DNA of 64,000 bases from Bacillus sp. FJAT-14578 (GCF_000504165.1 NZ_AYSE01000005.1:186001-250000), one strand, 5' to 3'; positions 36,501 to 44,921 are shown, counted from the stretch's first letter. Program-made: numbers and translations. Notes: a model not told the origin generated them from the sequence alone.

Positions 36501-39344
36501 GCTAAAACAGATCAATATGGTTATTATTCTGTAACACTTCCACCTGGAGATTACACGGGTGAAATTGTAGGAGAAAGTTTTATTACATCTTACATTTATG
36601 CGGTGGCTCCTTCAAACGGATATAATACAAATCAAAACGAAACAGCTATTTATGCTGCAGCCTCAAGCGAGTTAAAGATTGCATTATCATGGGGAGATGT
36701 GCCTTATGATGTTGACTCTCATCTCGTTGGACCTAAGCCAAACGGTGAAGGAACATTCCATACTTGGTATGGTAGTGAAATCTATGAAAATGACAATATC
36801 ATTTATGCAGATTTAGATTGGGACGATACGGAGTCATACGGACCGGAGACCACAACTATTCGCCAGCTGACAGACGGCAAATATACATTTGTTGTGCATA
36901 ACTTCTCGGAGTCTCCTGCATTAAGAACATCGAATGCAAAAGTTGAGGTTTTCAGAGGGAACTCTAAAGAAGCAGACCATGTTTTCCAAATCCCAACAGG
37001 TGATGGAGAAGAATTATATTGGACAGTTTTTGAACTTGAGATATCGAATGATGGACAAAATATAGAAATTAGAGAAATCAATGAATTGACAGAAGAAAGA
37101 CCTGAGTTTTTACCTGAGGATGATTGGGCACCCGAAGAATATACGCTTGAGGATTTACAGTTTCTGGTTGAGGATGCTCAATCAGTATATGAAGAAACCG
37201 TGGAAGGAACAGAAGCTGGCGAATATAGAGAAGGTGCAAGAAATGTACTTCTGCAAGTGATTACAGAAACAGAATCGGTTTTAGAAGCTGGCGGTTTAAC
37301 AGATGATCAAATCCAAAATGCTTACCAAACGTTAGATGACGCATTAGAAGCCTTCGAGAATGAACGTTTCATAGAAGTTTCGGAGGAATACGATTATGGT
37401 TTAAACTGGGTCATTAAATATGCGGAATTTTTATTGAATCATGAAGCAGACCAGTTTGAACAGGAGCTTTTAAATGATCTCACAACAAATGTTGAGGCAG
37501 CGTCAGCTCTATTGGGCAGAGAAATTATAACGTTTGGGGAATTACGAGCTGTTCAGGAGCAACTTGAAGTCCTAATTGAAGAGACGATGTCAGTTGTTCC
37601 ATCACAGGTAGTTAGGCTCAATCTTGCAATCGGGGAAGCTGAAGAGTTAATTGCAAATGCTGTAGAAGGTTCTAATCCTGGTCAATATCCTCAAGGGTCA
37701 ATTGACGCTTTACAAACAGCAGTAAATGAAGCGAGACTTTTCCTTTCCGAAGAAGAGGCTACAGAAGACGAATGGTGGCAAGCTCTAGAAGTATTGCATA
37801 ATGCCATCTTTAACTTCAATGAAAGTGAGATTCGCGAAGAAAGTTCAGTGGATGTATCTGGATTAGAGAATTTAATCAGCATAGCAGAAGATGCTTTAGA
37901 TGGAGCAGTGGTTGGCAATGATGTTGGCCAATATCCACAAGAATTTATTGAAGCACTACAATCAGCCGTTAACGCAGCTAATGCTACTCTTGTGACGGAA
38001 AATCTAACAGCTTCGGATGTCAGTCAAGCAGAGCAACTTCTTCAAGAAGTTCTTGGAACTACGGGTAAATACAGAGGTGTTGTAACAGATGTACGACGTA
38101 CTGTTGATGCTGAACTGGCTCTGTTAGAAATTATGGTTGATGGAGTAGAGTATGAGTATGTATTATCTGAACCGACTGATATCGATGTAACGGAAGGTCA
38201 ATTAATAGAGGTTGAAGCTGAATATGCTACTGGTAAGATTCCAGATAGAGAAAACTCGATTAGAGTCTTAAATCAAGAAGAGCAAGGGGTTTTCCATAGG
38301 AAGGTAGATGAGAATTTCCAAATATCACTCTCTCAAAGAGAAATTATTTTTGGTGATGAAATTTATAAGCTTGCTAATGAAGGTTATGTTTACGATATTA
38401 CTGATTTAGATGATATCCAGGTAGAAAGATTAGCAGATTTAGGGGACTTAGAAGCTGGAGTTGATATCACGTTATTACTAGATGAAGAGAATCCAGGCTT
38501 AGTTAAATATGTTTTATTTGATAAAGAGCCAAGTACGCAAGAGCCAGCTGATGGTCAAGATAGTACAGAAACGGAAGAAGTCTTAGATATGGGCGATCTT
38601 CAAGAATTAATAGATAAGGCTCAAACTATCTTAGATGAACATGCTAACTACGATTTCCCGACTAAAGGTTCTCTTCAAACCAAAGTAAATGAAGCCAACA
38701 ATTTGCTGCAAACAACAGCTATTTCTCAAGAGGATCTTGTTGCGGCAGTTGATTCTTTAATGAGAGCTATTGAACTTGCTAACTTGGATTTTGTTGTTGA
38801 AACGGCAAACGATTTGCTGGAAAATCCAGAGGGTGCTGTAAATACAGTTGAATTGGAAGCATTAAGGGAAGCGTTACAGGAAACGCAAACTATTAATGAC
38901 GAAACACCACTTGAAGTATTGTCAGGAAGCGTAAATCAGTTGATTACAGCTATCATTGCTGTACAGTCCATTATAAGAGCTGATCAAACAGAATCGTTAA
39001 TTGATATGAATGAAGTTTACTCAGGTGAGCAGACTTCACAGGCAAAATGGGCATGGTTTGAGCGTCTTGAACCTCATTTAATTATGGATGAATCCGCTGG
39101 ATTTGAGGGAGAGCTTTCACTCAAGGGCTTGGCTTTCTCGGAAGAGCAGGATCAGCTTAAATTTACATGGAGTGCAAGTGAATCATTCATAGATGGTGAA
39201 GGTGTATTAGAATTAAGAGACAATAATGGAACTGTCGGGGTTCAAGAAGATGACATTTTAATAAAAGAATTACATTTTCAAACAGTTACGCAAAATGGAA
39301 ATACCGTTGTCGAATTTATCGACCTTATTGATACACAACAATAA
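33510..39344 (+). CDS. Giant multidomain SLH surface protein (1944 aa)
   Basis: Domains in order: signal peptide (about 1-35), three SLH repeats (about 38-215, each with TRAQ/TRGQ), a repetitive beta region (about 215-515; short units such as DGDLTVNGDYIVIENVKVKG) ending in an N.YNDVK.NI.K motif, a Ser/Gly linker (about 520-535), an Ig-like HHL-type domain (about 535-625), a second beta-helix-like stretch (about 630-860), a carboxypeptidase-regulatory-like fold (about 970-1040, FEGRITDIFGVGVSNVEI), a DUF2135/YfaP-like domain (about 1050-1180, LSWGDVPYDVDSHLVGP) and several FIVAR-like helical repeats (about 1210-1815). SLH anchors it to the wall; FIVAR domains occur in adhesins and carbohydrate-associated proteins. 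The first 515 residues are paralogous to those of the protein at 40.5 kb. RBS is GTATGGAGG. Codon use is less biased than in the 27-kb and 57-kb genes, so it is probably a minor surface protein or adhesin. Confidence 0.9.
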   Translation: MEVHMSYKSKSYQKFLGTSVSATVVASALIPGAVPAVQAAETSFSDVKSNDYFSAAVKDLSDRNIIKGYEDGTFRPYQTVTRAQAAKMLALTLGLELSNVKNPGFTDVKTSDWYYGPVAALVSAGIIKGYDDKTFRPNETLTRAQMAKIIALGFDLGETSDNKFSDVKKDDWFAGYVGSLIEKDITTGTTPTTFSPNKNITRGQMAAFIYRTEQAKKPVAKKQKIENIEESQITIAGISYKVEEGVKPLLHVGNKTALKDALISFEETNGTITKVTSLELSASANSTKEKVIFDGQNGTIDGDLTVNGDYIVIENVKVKGNLTIGQNVKNSFDSSNLVVEGKTFVSTENVKQAVQSEQTTFSKALAYKKTAAASTTANTSAKFTFDNTVLGTVEVSRENIEVSLTGKTTVKEIVISKETSLSASSTISIPTLIVKEGVKAVELAGSISQLKLETENEVKLSGKVKIKDLTITNKNGKIELGKEAEVVNIDLPEGTKVKDIIKNYNDVKGNIDKVDGKATSTNSSGSSSSSGGGSSLKSAPVLSADTTDVELGQNIELTFTENEAWRGKIEKVSIEGHVVDTSKYTIADGKITLDSSLFASAQSYDIVVEADGYRDATVTQLITAASTGIPSTISQPGTYGSSDEKQTIQETLTVTSRDVTLKNLVIEGDLVLAEGIGDGEVYLDGVEVKGKTIVKGGGVNSIYFKDSVLVTVIVNKNDGRIRIVAQGDTKVVDLQLESYVEVEEQDLTNNAPGFTNVTLTAGIQNVSQDLQIQLEGEFETVNSRARNVRITLPEGISNSIEQLVVSAVGAIVSGGGKVGTAQINAENVRLSQLPDNLVLEIPNSPNGIGSVNIGGVVHEGSYSAEREAAITDIKATQGMIDLTFDKFVSDLTIDDFEITASINGQTVDLGEMTYKPTQRKIFYTPILDESNLGEELEITVAPKEGSLKVTGEAKTVNVPLQTGFEGRITDIFGVGVSNVEIHFRRGMNNQEGEPVEVAKTDQYGYYSVTLPPGDYTGEIVGESFITSYIYAVAPSNGYNTNQNETAIYAAASSELKIALSWGDVPYDVDSHLVGPKPNGEGTFHTWYGSEIYENDNIIYADLDWDDTESYGPETTTIRQLTDGKYTFVVHNFSESPALRTSNAKVEVFRGNSKEADHVFQIPTGDGEELYWTVFELEISNDGQNIEIREINELTEERPEFLPEDDWAPEEYTLEDLQFLVEDAQSVYEETVEGTEAGEYREGARNVLLQVITETESVLEAGGLTDDQIQNAYQTLDDALEAFENERFIEVSEEYDYGLNWVIKYAEFLLNHEADQFEQELLNDLTTNVEAASALLGREIITFGELRAVQEQLEVLIEETMSVVPSQVVRLNLAIGEAEELIANAVEGSNPGQYPQGSIDALQTAVNEARLFLSEEEATEDEWWQALEVLHNAIFNFNESEIREESSVDVSGLENLISIAEDALDGAVVGNDVGQYPQEFIEALQSAVNAANATLVTENLTASDVSQAEQLLQEVLGTTGKYRGVVTDVRRTVDAELALLEIMVDGVEYEYVLSEPTDIDVTEGQLIEVEAEYATGKIPDRENSIRVLNQEEQGVFHRKVDENFQISLSQREIIFGDEIYKLANEGYVYDITDLDDIQVERLADLGDLEAGVDITLLLDEENPGLVKYVLFDKEPSTQEPADGQDSTETEEVLDMGDLQELIDKAQTILDEHANYDFPTKGSLQTKVNEANNLLQTTAISQEDLVAAVDSLMRAIELANLDFVVETANDLLENPEGAVNTVELEALREALQETQTINDETPLEVLSGSVNQLITAIIAVQSIIRADQTESLIDMNEVYSGEQTSQAKWAWFERLEPHLIMDESAGFEGELSLKGLAFSEEQDQLKFTWSASESFIDGEGVLELRDNNGTVGVQEDDILIKELHFQTVTQNGNTVVEFIDLIDTQQ

Positions 39345-39442
39345 GGCTAAATGAACGAATTCGACTAAAAAGTATTATAATGAACCGTTATTCTTCATCG
39401 TTTTTATATCGAATTCATCAACAGGCCAAAGTTACTCAAATG

Positions 39443-39478
39443 AAAAGCATGAGATCTATATGATTCTCATGCTTTTTT
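39443..39478 (+). terminator. Terminator of the 1944-aa SLH gene
   Basis: AAAAGCATGAGA pairs with TCTCATGCTTTT, followed by TT. Confidence 0.88.
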
Positions 39479-39690
39479 AATGATTAGGGGAAGGTCTATT
39501 TTCATAATGGGAAGAGTATGAGGGGCCTGAATGATGATACTCTAATTGGCCAACTGGAGTGTATGTATGACTATACTCATTCATAATATGAAGGACTTCC
39601 GCATAGGTGGTTTGTCTGGATCATTATAGCTTATTGTGACGTTGTGGAATAGGTGATAATTATAAATTGTAAACCGTTGAATGTTTTCAG

Positions 39691-39745
39691 CAAACAAAAA
39701 AGAGAGTCCATTACTCAAACGGCAATTGGCTCTCCTTTTTGTTTG
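39691..39745 (-). terminator. Terminator of the 46-aa gene at 39.8 kb
   Basis: A long imperfect inverted repeat, CAAACAAAAA.GAGAG and its complement, has T-rich arms. It is placed 35 bases past the stop of the minus-strand gene. Confidence 0.75.
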
Positions 39746-39779
39746 GGGTTGTTTCAATGCGACTGACTAGTGTGTTTCT

Positions 39780-39920
39780 TTACTGATTCTCTTCCTGATG
39801 ATACGCAATCAACACAATCTTCTCGTCCGTCCCTTGATTCAACTGTTGTTCCAAGTCACGAATTTTTTTAAGCTCGTCGGTATGTAAGTTCGCAACAGGG
39901 TAATGGTCGTTCTGTTTCAT
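39780..39920 (-). CDS. Small conserved-looking protein, paralogue A (46 aa)
   Basis: An ATG preceded by a purine-rich AAGGGG site opens a 46-codon frame. The product shares the pattern YPVANL...L.K...LE..LNQ.T..KIVLIAY with the equally long product at 44198-44338. Identity between two independent short frames, with differences that preserve the reading frame, is strong evidence that both are real genes. There is no signal peptide; a helix followed by a KIVLIAY beta strand is likely. I do not recognise a named family. It is convergent with the large SLH gene, and its upstream region shares a GAATAAAACA...CAAAACTTAGT block with the paralogue, which may be a promoter of sporulation sigma type. 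Function unknown. Confidence 0.8.
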   Translation of the reverse strand: MKQNDHYPVANLHTDELKKIRDLEQQLNQGTDEKIVLIAYHQEENQ

Positions 39921-39998
39921 CGAAAAGCCCCTTTCAGAAATCGGTTTGTCATTCTCACTAAGTTTTGGCTAAGCGTTTCTGTTTTATTCCAAGGAAGA

Positions 39999-40029
39999 TT
40001 TTCGACAAATATTGGGTGATGATAGACAC
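39999..40029 (+). repeat. Degenerate 0A-box element
   Basis: TTTCGACAAATATTGGGTGA followed by ..TAGACAC keeps the TTCGACA box and GGGTGA but not the full mini-palindrome. It lies upstream of the 46-aa gene, on the opposite strand. Confidence 0.45.
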
Positions 40030-40130
40030 TATTTATGAGCAAGCAAAAACACAACGGCACTGATGAAAGCGGCCATTGCTCCGCATAAAATCTTTTCTTT
40101 TTGGTCTTTCGTAAGCCATGTTTGATTCAT
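40029..40130 (-). CDS. 33-aa single-pass membrane peptide downstream of a c-di-GMP riboswitch
   Basis: A frame of 33 codons starts with ATG behind GGAGGTAAC. The peptide has a polar basic N terminus (MNQTWLTKDQKEK) and one hydrophobic segment of about 16 residues (AAFISAVVFLLA), ending HK. This suggests a membrane micropeptide with its N terminus inside. It begins about 50 bases after a c-di-GMP-I aptamer on the same strand. An ACCTCC in the linker could pair with its GGAGGT. The next gene on this strand, 109 bases downstream, is the 46-aa paralogue A, which could be co-transcribed. I do not recognise the family and infer no function beyond likely c-di-GMP control. Confidence 0.65.
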   Translation of the reverse strand: MNQTWLTKDQKEKILCGAMAAFISAVVFLLAHK

Positions 40131-40182
40131 TCTATGTTACCTCCAACGTGTACTAGCCAATAAGACGAAAGGAGGTGAAATG

Positions 40183-40275
40183 TATTCGGCAGCTGGCGAG
40201 CGTAGTCCTTATGAGACGTTAGCCCCTATAGCTTTGCGTCACCATTTTTCAATGGCTTTGCCCTTTCGTACTCTT
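40183..40275 (-). promoter_or_regulatory. Cyclic di-GMP-I (GEMM) riboswitch aptamer
   Basis: Read on the minus strand, the conserved GEMM blocks appear in order: AGGGCAAA.CC, a short GAAA-type hairpin (CCATTGAAAAATGG), ACGCAAAGC, GGGGCTAA, and near the 3' end CGCCAGCTGCCGAA. These match the c-di-GMP-I consensus arrangement as I know it. No terminator stem with T run follows; instead a CACCTCC anti-Shine-Dalgarno stretch lies just downstream, so translational control of the 33-aa gene is more likely. A promoter should lie to the right (40280-40340). Confidence 0.85.
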
Positions 40276-40372
40276 ATCTGACCATTCTATCGTACTATAA
40301 TGAGTGGAGATGAAGAATGATTCCAAAGTTCTAAAAATAGGTTAAATTACATGTTTTTCGCTTTATTGGATC

Positions 40373-40403
40373 ATTCGACAAACTTTGAGTGGGAAAAGGT
40401 ACC
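40373..40403 (+). repeat. Degenerate 0A-box element upstream of the 40.5-kb SLH gene
   Basis: ATTCGACAAACTTTGAGTGG is followed by GAAAAGGTACC. The left half equals the consensus; the mini-palindrome is altered. It is about 130 bases before the start codon, a position comparable to copy 2 before the paralogous gene. Confidence 0.5.
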
Positions 40404-40534
40404 TTTTAATATATTTAATTTTCTGAAAAATATGGTAATATTTTAATTGATTCACTATAGTCAAATTGAAATGCCAGTTTTAAATATAGAAACATATGTA
40501 GAATGAATAGAACGAGTTGAATGGGGGATAAGAA

Positions 40535-43500
40535 GTGTCTTATGATCAAAAATCCTATTGGAGGTTTTTGGCTGCGGGTGTCTCAATGACAGTAGTTGCT
40601 AGCACAGCTGTTTCTGCAGTTCCTCATGTGCATGCTGATATGAAACAAGCTAATTTTTTTGATGTTTTTGCAAATGATTATTTTTATTCCGCGGTAATCA
40701 ACCTTGCAGGTAGAGGAGTTATTACAGGATACGAAGACGGCACATTCAGACCATACAAGGATGTGACTCGTGCTCAAGCAGCCAAAATGCTTGCGCTCGC
40801 TTTAGGTCTTGATACGAATAATGTGAAAGATCCTGCATTTAAGGATGTTCCAAAGAGTGAGTGGTATTATGGATCAATTGCCGCATTAACGGAAGCTGGA
40901 ATTATCGCTGGATATGAAGATGGAACATTTAAACCGCAAAATACCATTACGCGTGCGCAGATGGCAAAGATGATTGTGTTGGGGTTTCAGCTTAAAGAGA
41001 AAACAGATTACGTATCTCCATTCACTGATGTGCCACCCGATGAATGGTACACGAACTATGTAGGAACTTTGGTGGAAAATAACATCACAACGGGTAAGAC
41101 TTCTACCACATTCGCCCCATATCAGCCTGTTACACGAGGACAGTTAGCTGCGTTCATTTTCCGAAGTGAACAGGTGCGTTCAAAAGAAACCACAGTGACA
41201 GTGAAGCAAGTGAGCGACACATCACTCATCACAACAGACGGAAAATCCTATCAGTTAGCTTCACAGGTAAAGAATCTATTAAACTCTCAAAATGCGTCAG
41301 TTTTAAAAGAGGCTGTTATAAAGATAGAATCGACTAATTCGATCATTACAAAAGTTACATATTTACAGCTAACGAAAAATGGAACAGCAGAAAATCATCT
41401 CGTTTTAGACGGACAAAACGGAAGTCTTGATGGCGATCTTGACGTCAACGCTGATTTTATTTCTATTAAAAATCTTACTGTAAAAGGCGATGTGAGGATC
41501 GGAAATGAGCTGCAACATCAGTTTTCTGCAAAGAGTGTAAAGGTTGCAGGTCAAACATTCATTGGTAATCAAGAAACGGCATCTCTCGTTCACAACACGG
41601 GGAGGTTTTATAAAGCTCTCACATATAAAGTACCGTTAACTATCTTTGCCGCTGCGGAACAAGAAAGGGAAGCGGCCATTACTTTTGAGGATTCCGAGCT
41701 ACATGTTGTAGAAGTTAATGGAAATGGGGCAAGTGTTGAGTTTAAAGGTAAAACAACCGTCCAAGAAGTGACTGTATCAGCTAATGCAACCATTACGGCA
41801 GAAAAAGGTGTTACAATTCCCAAACTAACATTAAAAAAGGGAGCAAGTACCGTTCAAATTAATGGCGCTGTCAAACATTTAAGTGTAGGAAGTAATGAAG
41901 CCGTGACAATATTAGGAACAGGTGATTTTGAAAATGTGATTGTCAGCTCAAGTGAAAAAGTAACCATTAAGACAACAGGAAAAATAGCAAAGCTAGAGAT
42001 TACGAATGCTAAAGCCAAGATAACGATCGGGAAAGATACAAAGATATTGGATTTGCTCTTACCGGAAGGCGTCAATGCAAGAGACATCATTGAAAACTAT
42101 AATGATGTAAAGAACAATATTGAAAAAATAGGTGGAAAGAAGAATCCGGATATAGGTCAATCTTCAGGCGGGTCATCAGGTGGCTCGAGCCGTGACCGAA
42201 CTGCCCCTACATTTGATTCTGCAACAGCTGTAAAAGGTGCAAGTGAGGGGGAAATCACGTTAAGTGTCGATTTAAATGAAGCCGGAAAGGTTTACTATGT
42301 GGTCGTTTTGAAAGGAGCAAATCCACCTTCGGTTACACAAGTAAAAGAAGGGAAAGATTCCACAGGTGCAAATGCCGTTCAATCAGGATCCGTTACAGTG
42401 AGTAATCCATCTGTTTCCAATACAATGACTGTGACTGGGTTAACGGGCGGTAGTCAATATGATCTATATTTTGTTGCGGAAGATCGTCAGAGCCCCCCAA
42501 ATGTCCAATCGATTGTTAAAGGAGTAAATGATGTAACAGCGGGTGACGCCGATCAACAAGCAGCTGGTGCGGTGACAGTGAAAATCGAGGCATTGCCAGA
42601 AATCTCGTCCATTACATTAGCTGATGAATCCGCCGTGAATGAAGCGAAAACGTCCTTTGACTCCTTAACCGATCCACAAAAAGGATGGGTTAGTGAAGCG
42701 AATAAGACGAAATTGGCGGAAGCGGTGACGCGAATTGCTGCGTTAAAAGCAGACAAACAAGCACCAACGTCAAGTGTGACAACAGCTACTATCATTATCG
42801 GCAATAACGTAACAACGGCCAAAAGTACAGAAGATGGGACTGTATATTTAGTAAAGTCGACTGATTCAGTGAGTGACAAAGCATCGTTGGAACAGCTCGT
42901 ATTGGCTCAAAAGGCCGCTAGGGCGGAAGTGATTGCTAATATGGATGTGACGTTAATAACGACTGGATTACTGGCTGGTGAATATAAAGTGTATGCGGTT
43001 GATCATTCAGAGAATGTATCTAGCGCATCAACCGGCATTATTACATTAAAGGAACCCGATATGGAAGCACCTGTATTTTTACAAGGATATCCGAAGGCGG
43101 AAACTCTAACTCCAGATGGGTTCGATATAAAAATAAAAGTCGATGAACCATCTACGATTTACTATGTTGTATTGGCGAAAGACGAACCGCCTCCAACATC
43201 TGCACAGGTGAAGCAGGGAATGAATGCTGATGGTTTAACTTCGGGTGTAAAGGCGAGCGGAAATCAGCATGTTCAAGGGAATGAAGAAATCACCATGGCG
43301 GTGCAGGGGTTAGATGCTGATACTGATTATGTAGTATATGCTGTAGCGGAAGACAGTTTTCAAAATATGTCTCCTTCTCAGGTATTGAACGTTCGTACCG
43401 CTTCGTTGCCTGCAATTACAAGCCGTGACTTAACGAGCTTTAATTTTGCGCCAGCGGTCGATTCCCAGGCTGAGGCTACCAGTCTGCCTATTGCTACATC

Positions 43501-44086
43501 AGATTTTAGCGGCAGTAATCGGAAGAAATTTACGATAAGTGATGGAACCCACCAGATTAATGTAGACCTTTGGTGGAACATACCGTTAAACGAGTATGTG
43601 AAGACACCGGCGGCAGCGGTTGGCTCAGCCATAGAAAGTACCATTCAGGATTATTTTTACCGCATAGGGGGAGTTGAAGGACTCATGAATCGCACGATGG
43701 GAGCGACAGTTATCTCGGATGCCTCAGGACAAACCGATCGCTTCAAAATCTTTCTCTTTAAGCCGGGAGCTAACACGATTACACTGAGTGGACCGGACTG
43801 GAATTATTTCTTCGAGACTAATACTTTTACGGGTACCGCTGCTAACCCGAATGCCAATCTCCAGTTTACAGTGAGTGATGGAACAAATACAGCCTCTATC
43901 TTGCTGAATGCGGACTATGGCGATATAGATGGAATGATACAGACAATAAACACCCAATTAACCAACTACTCCATTCGTGCCAAAGCCGAAAAAGTGGATG
44001 AACAGCATTTCATCCTGCGTGCCACTGCAGCTGATGTTCAGTTAACAGGCGGGGGAGAGGACTGGGATCACTTTTTTACCGAGTGA
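40535..44086 (+). CDS. SLH surface protein, paralogue of the 33.5-kb gene (1183 aa)
   Basis: Signal peptide (about 1-35), three SLH repeats (about 38-215; VTRAQ, ITRAQ, VTRGQ), then the same beta-repeat region as the 1944-aa protein (about 215-540, sharing VLDGQNGSLDGDL, GKTTVQEV and an ENYNDVKNNIEK end), a Ser/Gly linker (about 543-555), fibronectin-III-like modules (about 560-670 and 840-960), a helical segment of a type common in bacterial surface proteins (about 675-740, ALPEISSITLADESAV) and a C-terminal region of unknown fold. The start is GTG at 40535 with GGGGGA upstream; no nearer ATG fits the signal peptide. The downstream halves of the two paralogues are unrelated, so the pair arose by duplication followed by domain swapping. 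Codon use is mixed, suggesting moderate expression. Confidence 0.9.
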   Translation: MSYDQKSYWRFLAAGVSMTVVASTAVSAVPHVHADMKQANFFDVFANDYFYSAVINLAGRGVITGYEDGTFRPYKDVTRAQAAKMLALALGLDTNNVKDPAFKDVPKSEWYYGSIAALTEAGIIAGYEDGTFKPQNTITRAQMAKMIVLGFQLKEKTDYVSPFTDVPPDEWYTNYVGTLVENNITTGKTSTTFAPYQPVTRGQLAAFIFRSEQVRSKETTVTVKQVSDTSLITTDGKSYQLASQVKNLLNSQNASVLKEAVIKIESTNSIITKVTYLQLTKNGTAENHLVLDGQNGSLDGDLDVNADFISIKNLTVKGDVRIGNELQHQFSAKSVKVAGQTFIGNQETASLVHNTGRFYKALTYKVPLTIFAAAEQEREAAITFEDSELHVVEVNGNGASVEFKGKTTVQEVTVSANATITAEKGVTIPKLTLKKGASTVQINGAVKHLSVGSNEAVTILGTGDFENVIVSSSEKVTIKTTGKIAKLEITNAKAKITIGKDTKILDLLLPEGVNARDIIENYNDVKNNIEKIGGKKNPDIGQSSGGSSGGSSRDRTAPTFDSATAVKGASEGEITLSVDLNEAGKVYYVVVLKGANPPSVTQVKEGKDSTGANAVQSGSVTVSNPSVSNTMTVTGLTGGSQYDLYFVAEDRQSPPNVQSIVKGVNDVTAGDADQQAAGAVTVKIEALPEISSITLADESAVNEAKTSFDSLTDPQKGWVSEANKTKLAEAVTRIAALKADKQAPTSSVTTATIIIGNNVTTAKSTEDGTVYLVKSTDSVSDKASLEQLVLAQKAARAEVIANMDVTLITTGLLAGEYKVYAVDHSENVSSASTGIITLKEPDMEAPVFLQGYPKAETLTPDGFDIKIKVDEPSTIYYVVLAKDEPPPTSAQVKQGMNADGLTSGVKASGNQHVQGNEEITMAVQGLDADTDYVVYAVAEDSFQNMSPSQVLNVRTASLPAITSRDLTSFNFAPAVDSQAEATSLPIATSDFSGSNRKKFTISDGTHQINVDLWWNIPLNEYVKTPAAAVGSAIESTIQDYFYRIGGVEGLMNRTMGATVISDASGQTDRFKIFLFKPGANTITLSGPDWNYFFETNTFTGTAANPNANLQFTVSDGTNTASILLNADYGDIDGMIQTINTQLTNYSIRAKAEKVDEQHFILRATAADVQLTGGGEDWDHFFTE

Positions 44087-44133
44087 GGGGTCGGAGAGGT
44101 AACAGTTAACGTCCGAAGTTCATTAAATAACCG

Positions 44134-44175
44134 AAAGACGAGTCGATTTTAAAGTGTAATCGACTCGTCTTTTTT
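44134..44175. terminator. Bidirectional terminator between SLH gene and 46-aa gene
   Basis: AAAGACGAGTCGATT pairs with its complement across a 9-base loop, with T6 on the plus strand. The minus-strand gene stops 20 bases away. Confidence 0.88.
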
Positions 44176-44197
44176 ATCGTCATCCGACTTGTTGTCT

Positions 44198-44338
44198 CTA
44201 CTCGCTCTTTTCATGCTGGTAAGCGATTAATACAATCTTGTCACCTGTTTCTTGATTCAATGCGTTTTCAAGTTCCTGAACTTTTTCAAGCTGATTGTCC
44301 TGTAAATTTGCCACCGGGTAATTAGTGTATATGTCCAT
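44198..44338 (-). CDS. Small conserved-looking protein, paralogue B (46 aa)
   Basis: The same length as paralogue A and the same core (NYPVANL.D.QLEK..ELE.ALNQETGDKIVLIAYQ). An AAAGGAG site precedes its ATG. Like A it is convergent with a large SLH gene and separated from it by a terminator, so each SLH paralogue carries one 46-aa gene at its 3' side. The upstream block GAATAAAACA...CAAAACTTAGT and a 0A-box element lie before it, as for A. It is cytoplasmic by sequence. Function is unknown; association with sporulation or S-layer state is only an inference from the promoter-like block and context. Confidence 0.8.
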   Translation of the reverse strand: MDIYTNYPVANLQDNQLEKVQELENALNQETGDKIVLIAYQHEKSE

Positions 44339-44448
44339 ATAAAAGCTCCTTTCGAGAATGAATGTGTTGTTCCAACTAAGTTTTGTCCAACGGCTTATGT
44401 TTTATTCGGGCTGGATGCTCGTTGTACGTTACAAGGGTGCGAGAAACG

Positions 44449-44479
44449 TTTCGACAAACTTCGGGTGGTGACTGGCACC
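44449..44479 (+). repeat. 0A-box/mini-palindrome element, copy 3
   Basis: TTTCGACAAACTTCGGGTGG then TGACTGGCACC, a full-length consensus copy. It lies between the divergent 46-aa gene B and the gtr operon. Confidence 0.75.
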
Positions 44480-44531
44480 GATATTCGGTTATAATGAATC
44501 ATGTCAGTTATTGATGAAAAGAGGCATTTTT

Positions 44532-44906
44532 ATGCAAAATATAGGAAATGAAACCATTCGATTCATATTGGTCGGCTTTTTTAATACCTTCCATTATTAT
44601 CTGTGGTATTTGCTGTTCACTGAAATTCTATCCATTCATTATCTTGTAGGGCATTGGCTTGCATTTCTCATTAGCATGGTCGGTTCTTTTTATCTCAATA
44701 CGTATTTTACGTATCGTTCCAAACCGAGCTGGAAGAAATTTTTTCAATTTCCTTTAACCTATGTGGTGAACATAACGGTCTCGACCGGTGCGCTTTATAT
44801 ATTGAAAGAGTGGCTGCAATTTGGTAATGCATTAGCTCCGCTCCTTGCCACTGGAGCAGCGATCCCATTTACATTTATCATCTCACGAAAAATCTTAAAA
44901 TCGTAG
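44532..44906 (+). CDS. GtrA-family membrane protein
   Basis: A 124-aa protein with four hydrophobic helices, matching the GtrA/DPMS family (FIRFILVGFFNTFHYY.., GSFYLNTYFTYR.., PFTFIISRKILKS). GtrA proteins are thought to flip undecaprenyl-phosphate-linked glucose across the membrane. I place the start at the ATG of MQNIGNET because AAGAGG sits correctly before it; an ATG seven codons upstream lacks a site. It is the first gene of an operon with a GT2 transferase (16-base gap) and a GtrII-like protein. Classic three-gene Gtr sets add a side-chain sugar to a surface polymer or lipoteichoic acid after its export. The polymer modified here is not known; the SLH-binding wall polymer or S-layer glycan are candidates. 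Confidence 0.88.
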   Translation: MQNIGNETIRFILVGFFNTFHYYLWYLLFTEILSIHYLVGHWLAFLISMVGSFYLNTYFTYRSKPSWKKFFQFPLTYVVNITVSTGALYILKEWLQFGNALAPLLATGAAIPFTFIISRKILKS

Positions 44907-44921
44907 AAGGAGGGGCGATTC

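Noticed and set aside
40171..40282. A plus-strand 33-codon frame with an AAAGGAGGTGAA site across the riboswitch
   Set aside because: The site is just the complement of the CACCTCC linker, and the frame is the antisense of conserved GEMM aptamer blocks. Conserved RNA explains the sequence better than a peptide.
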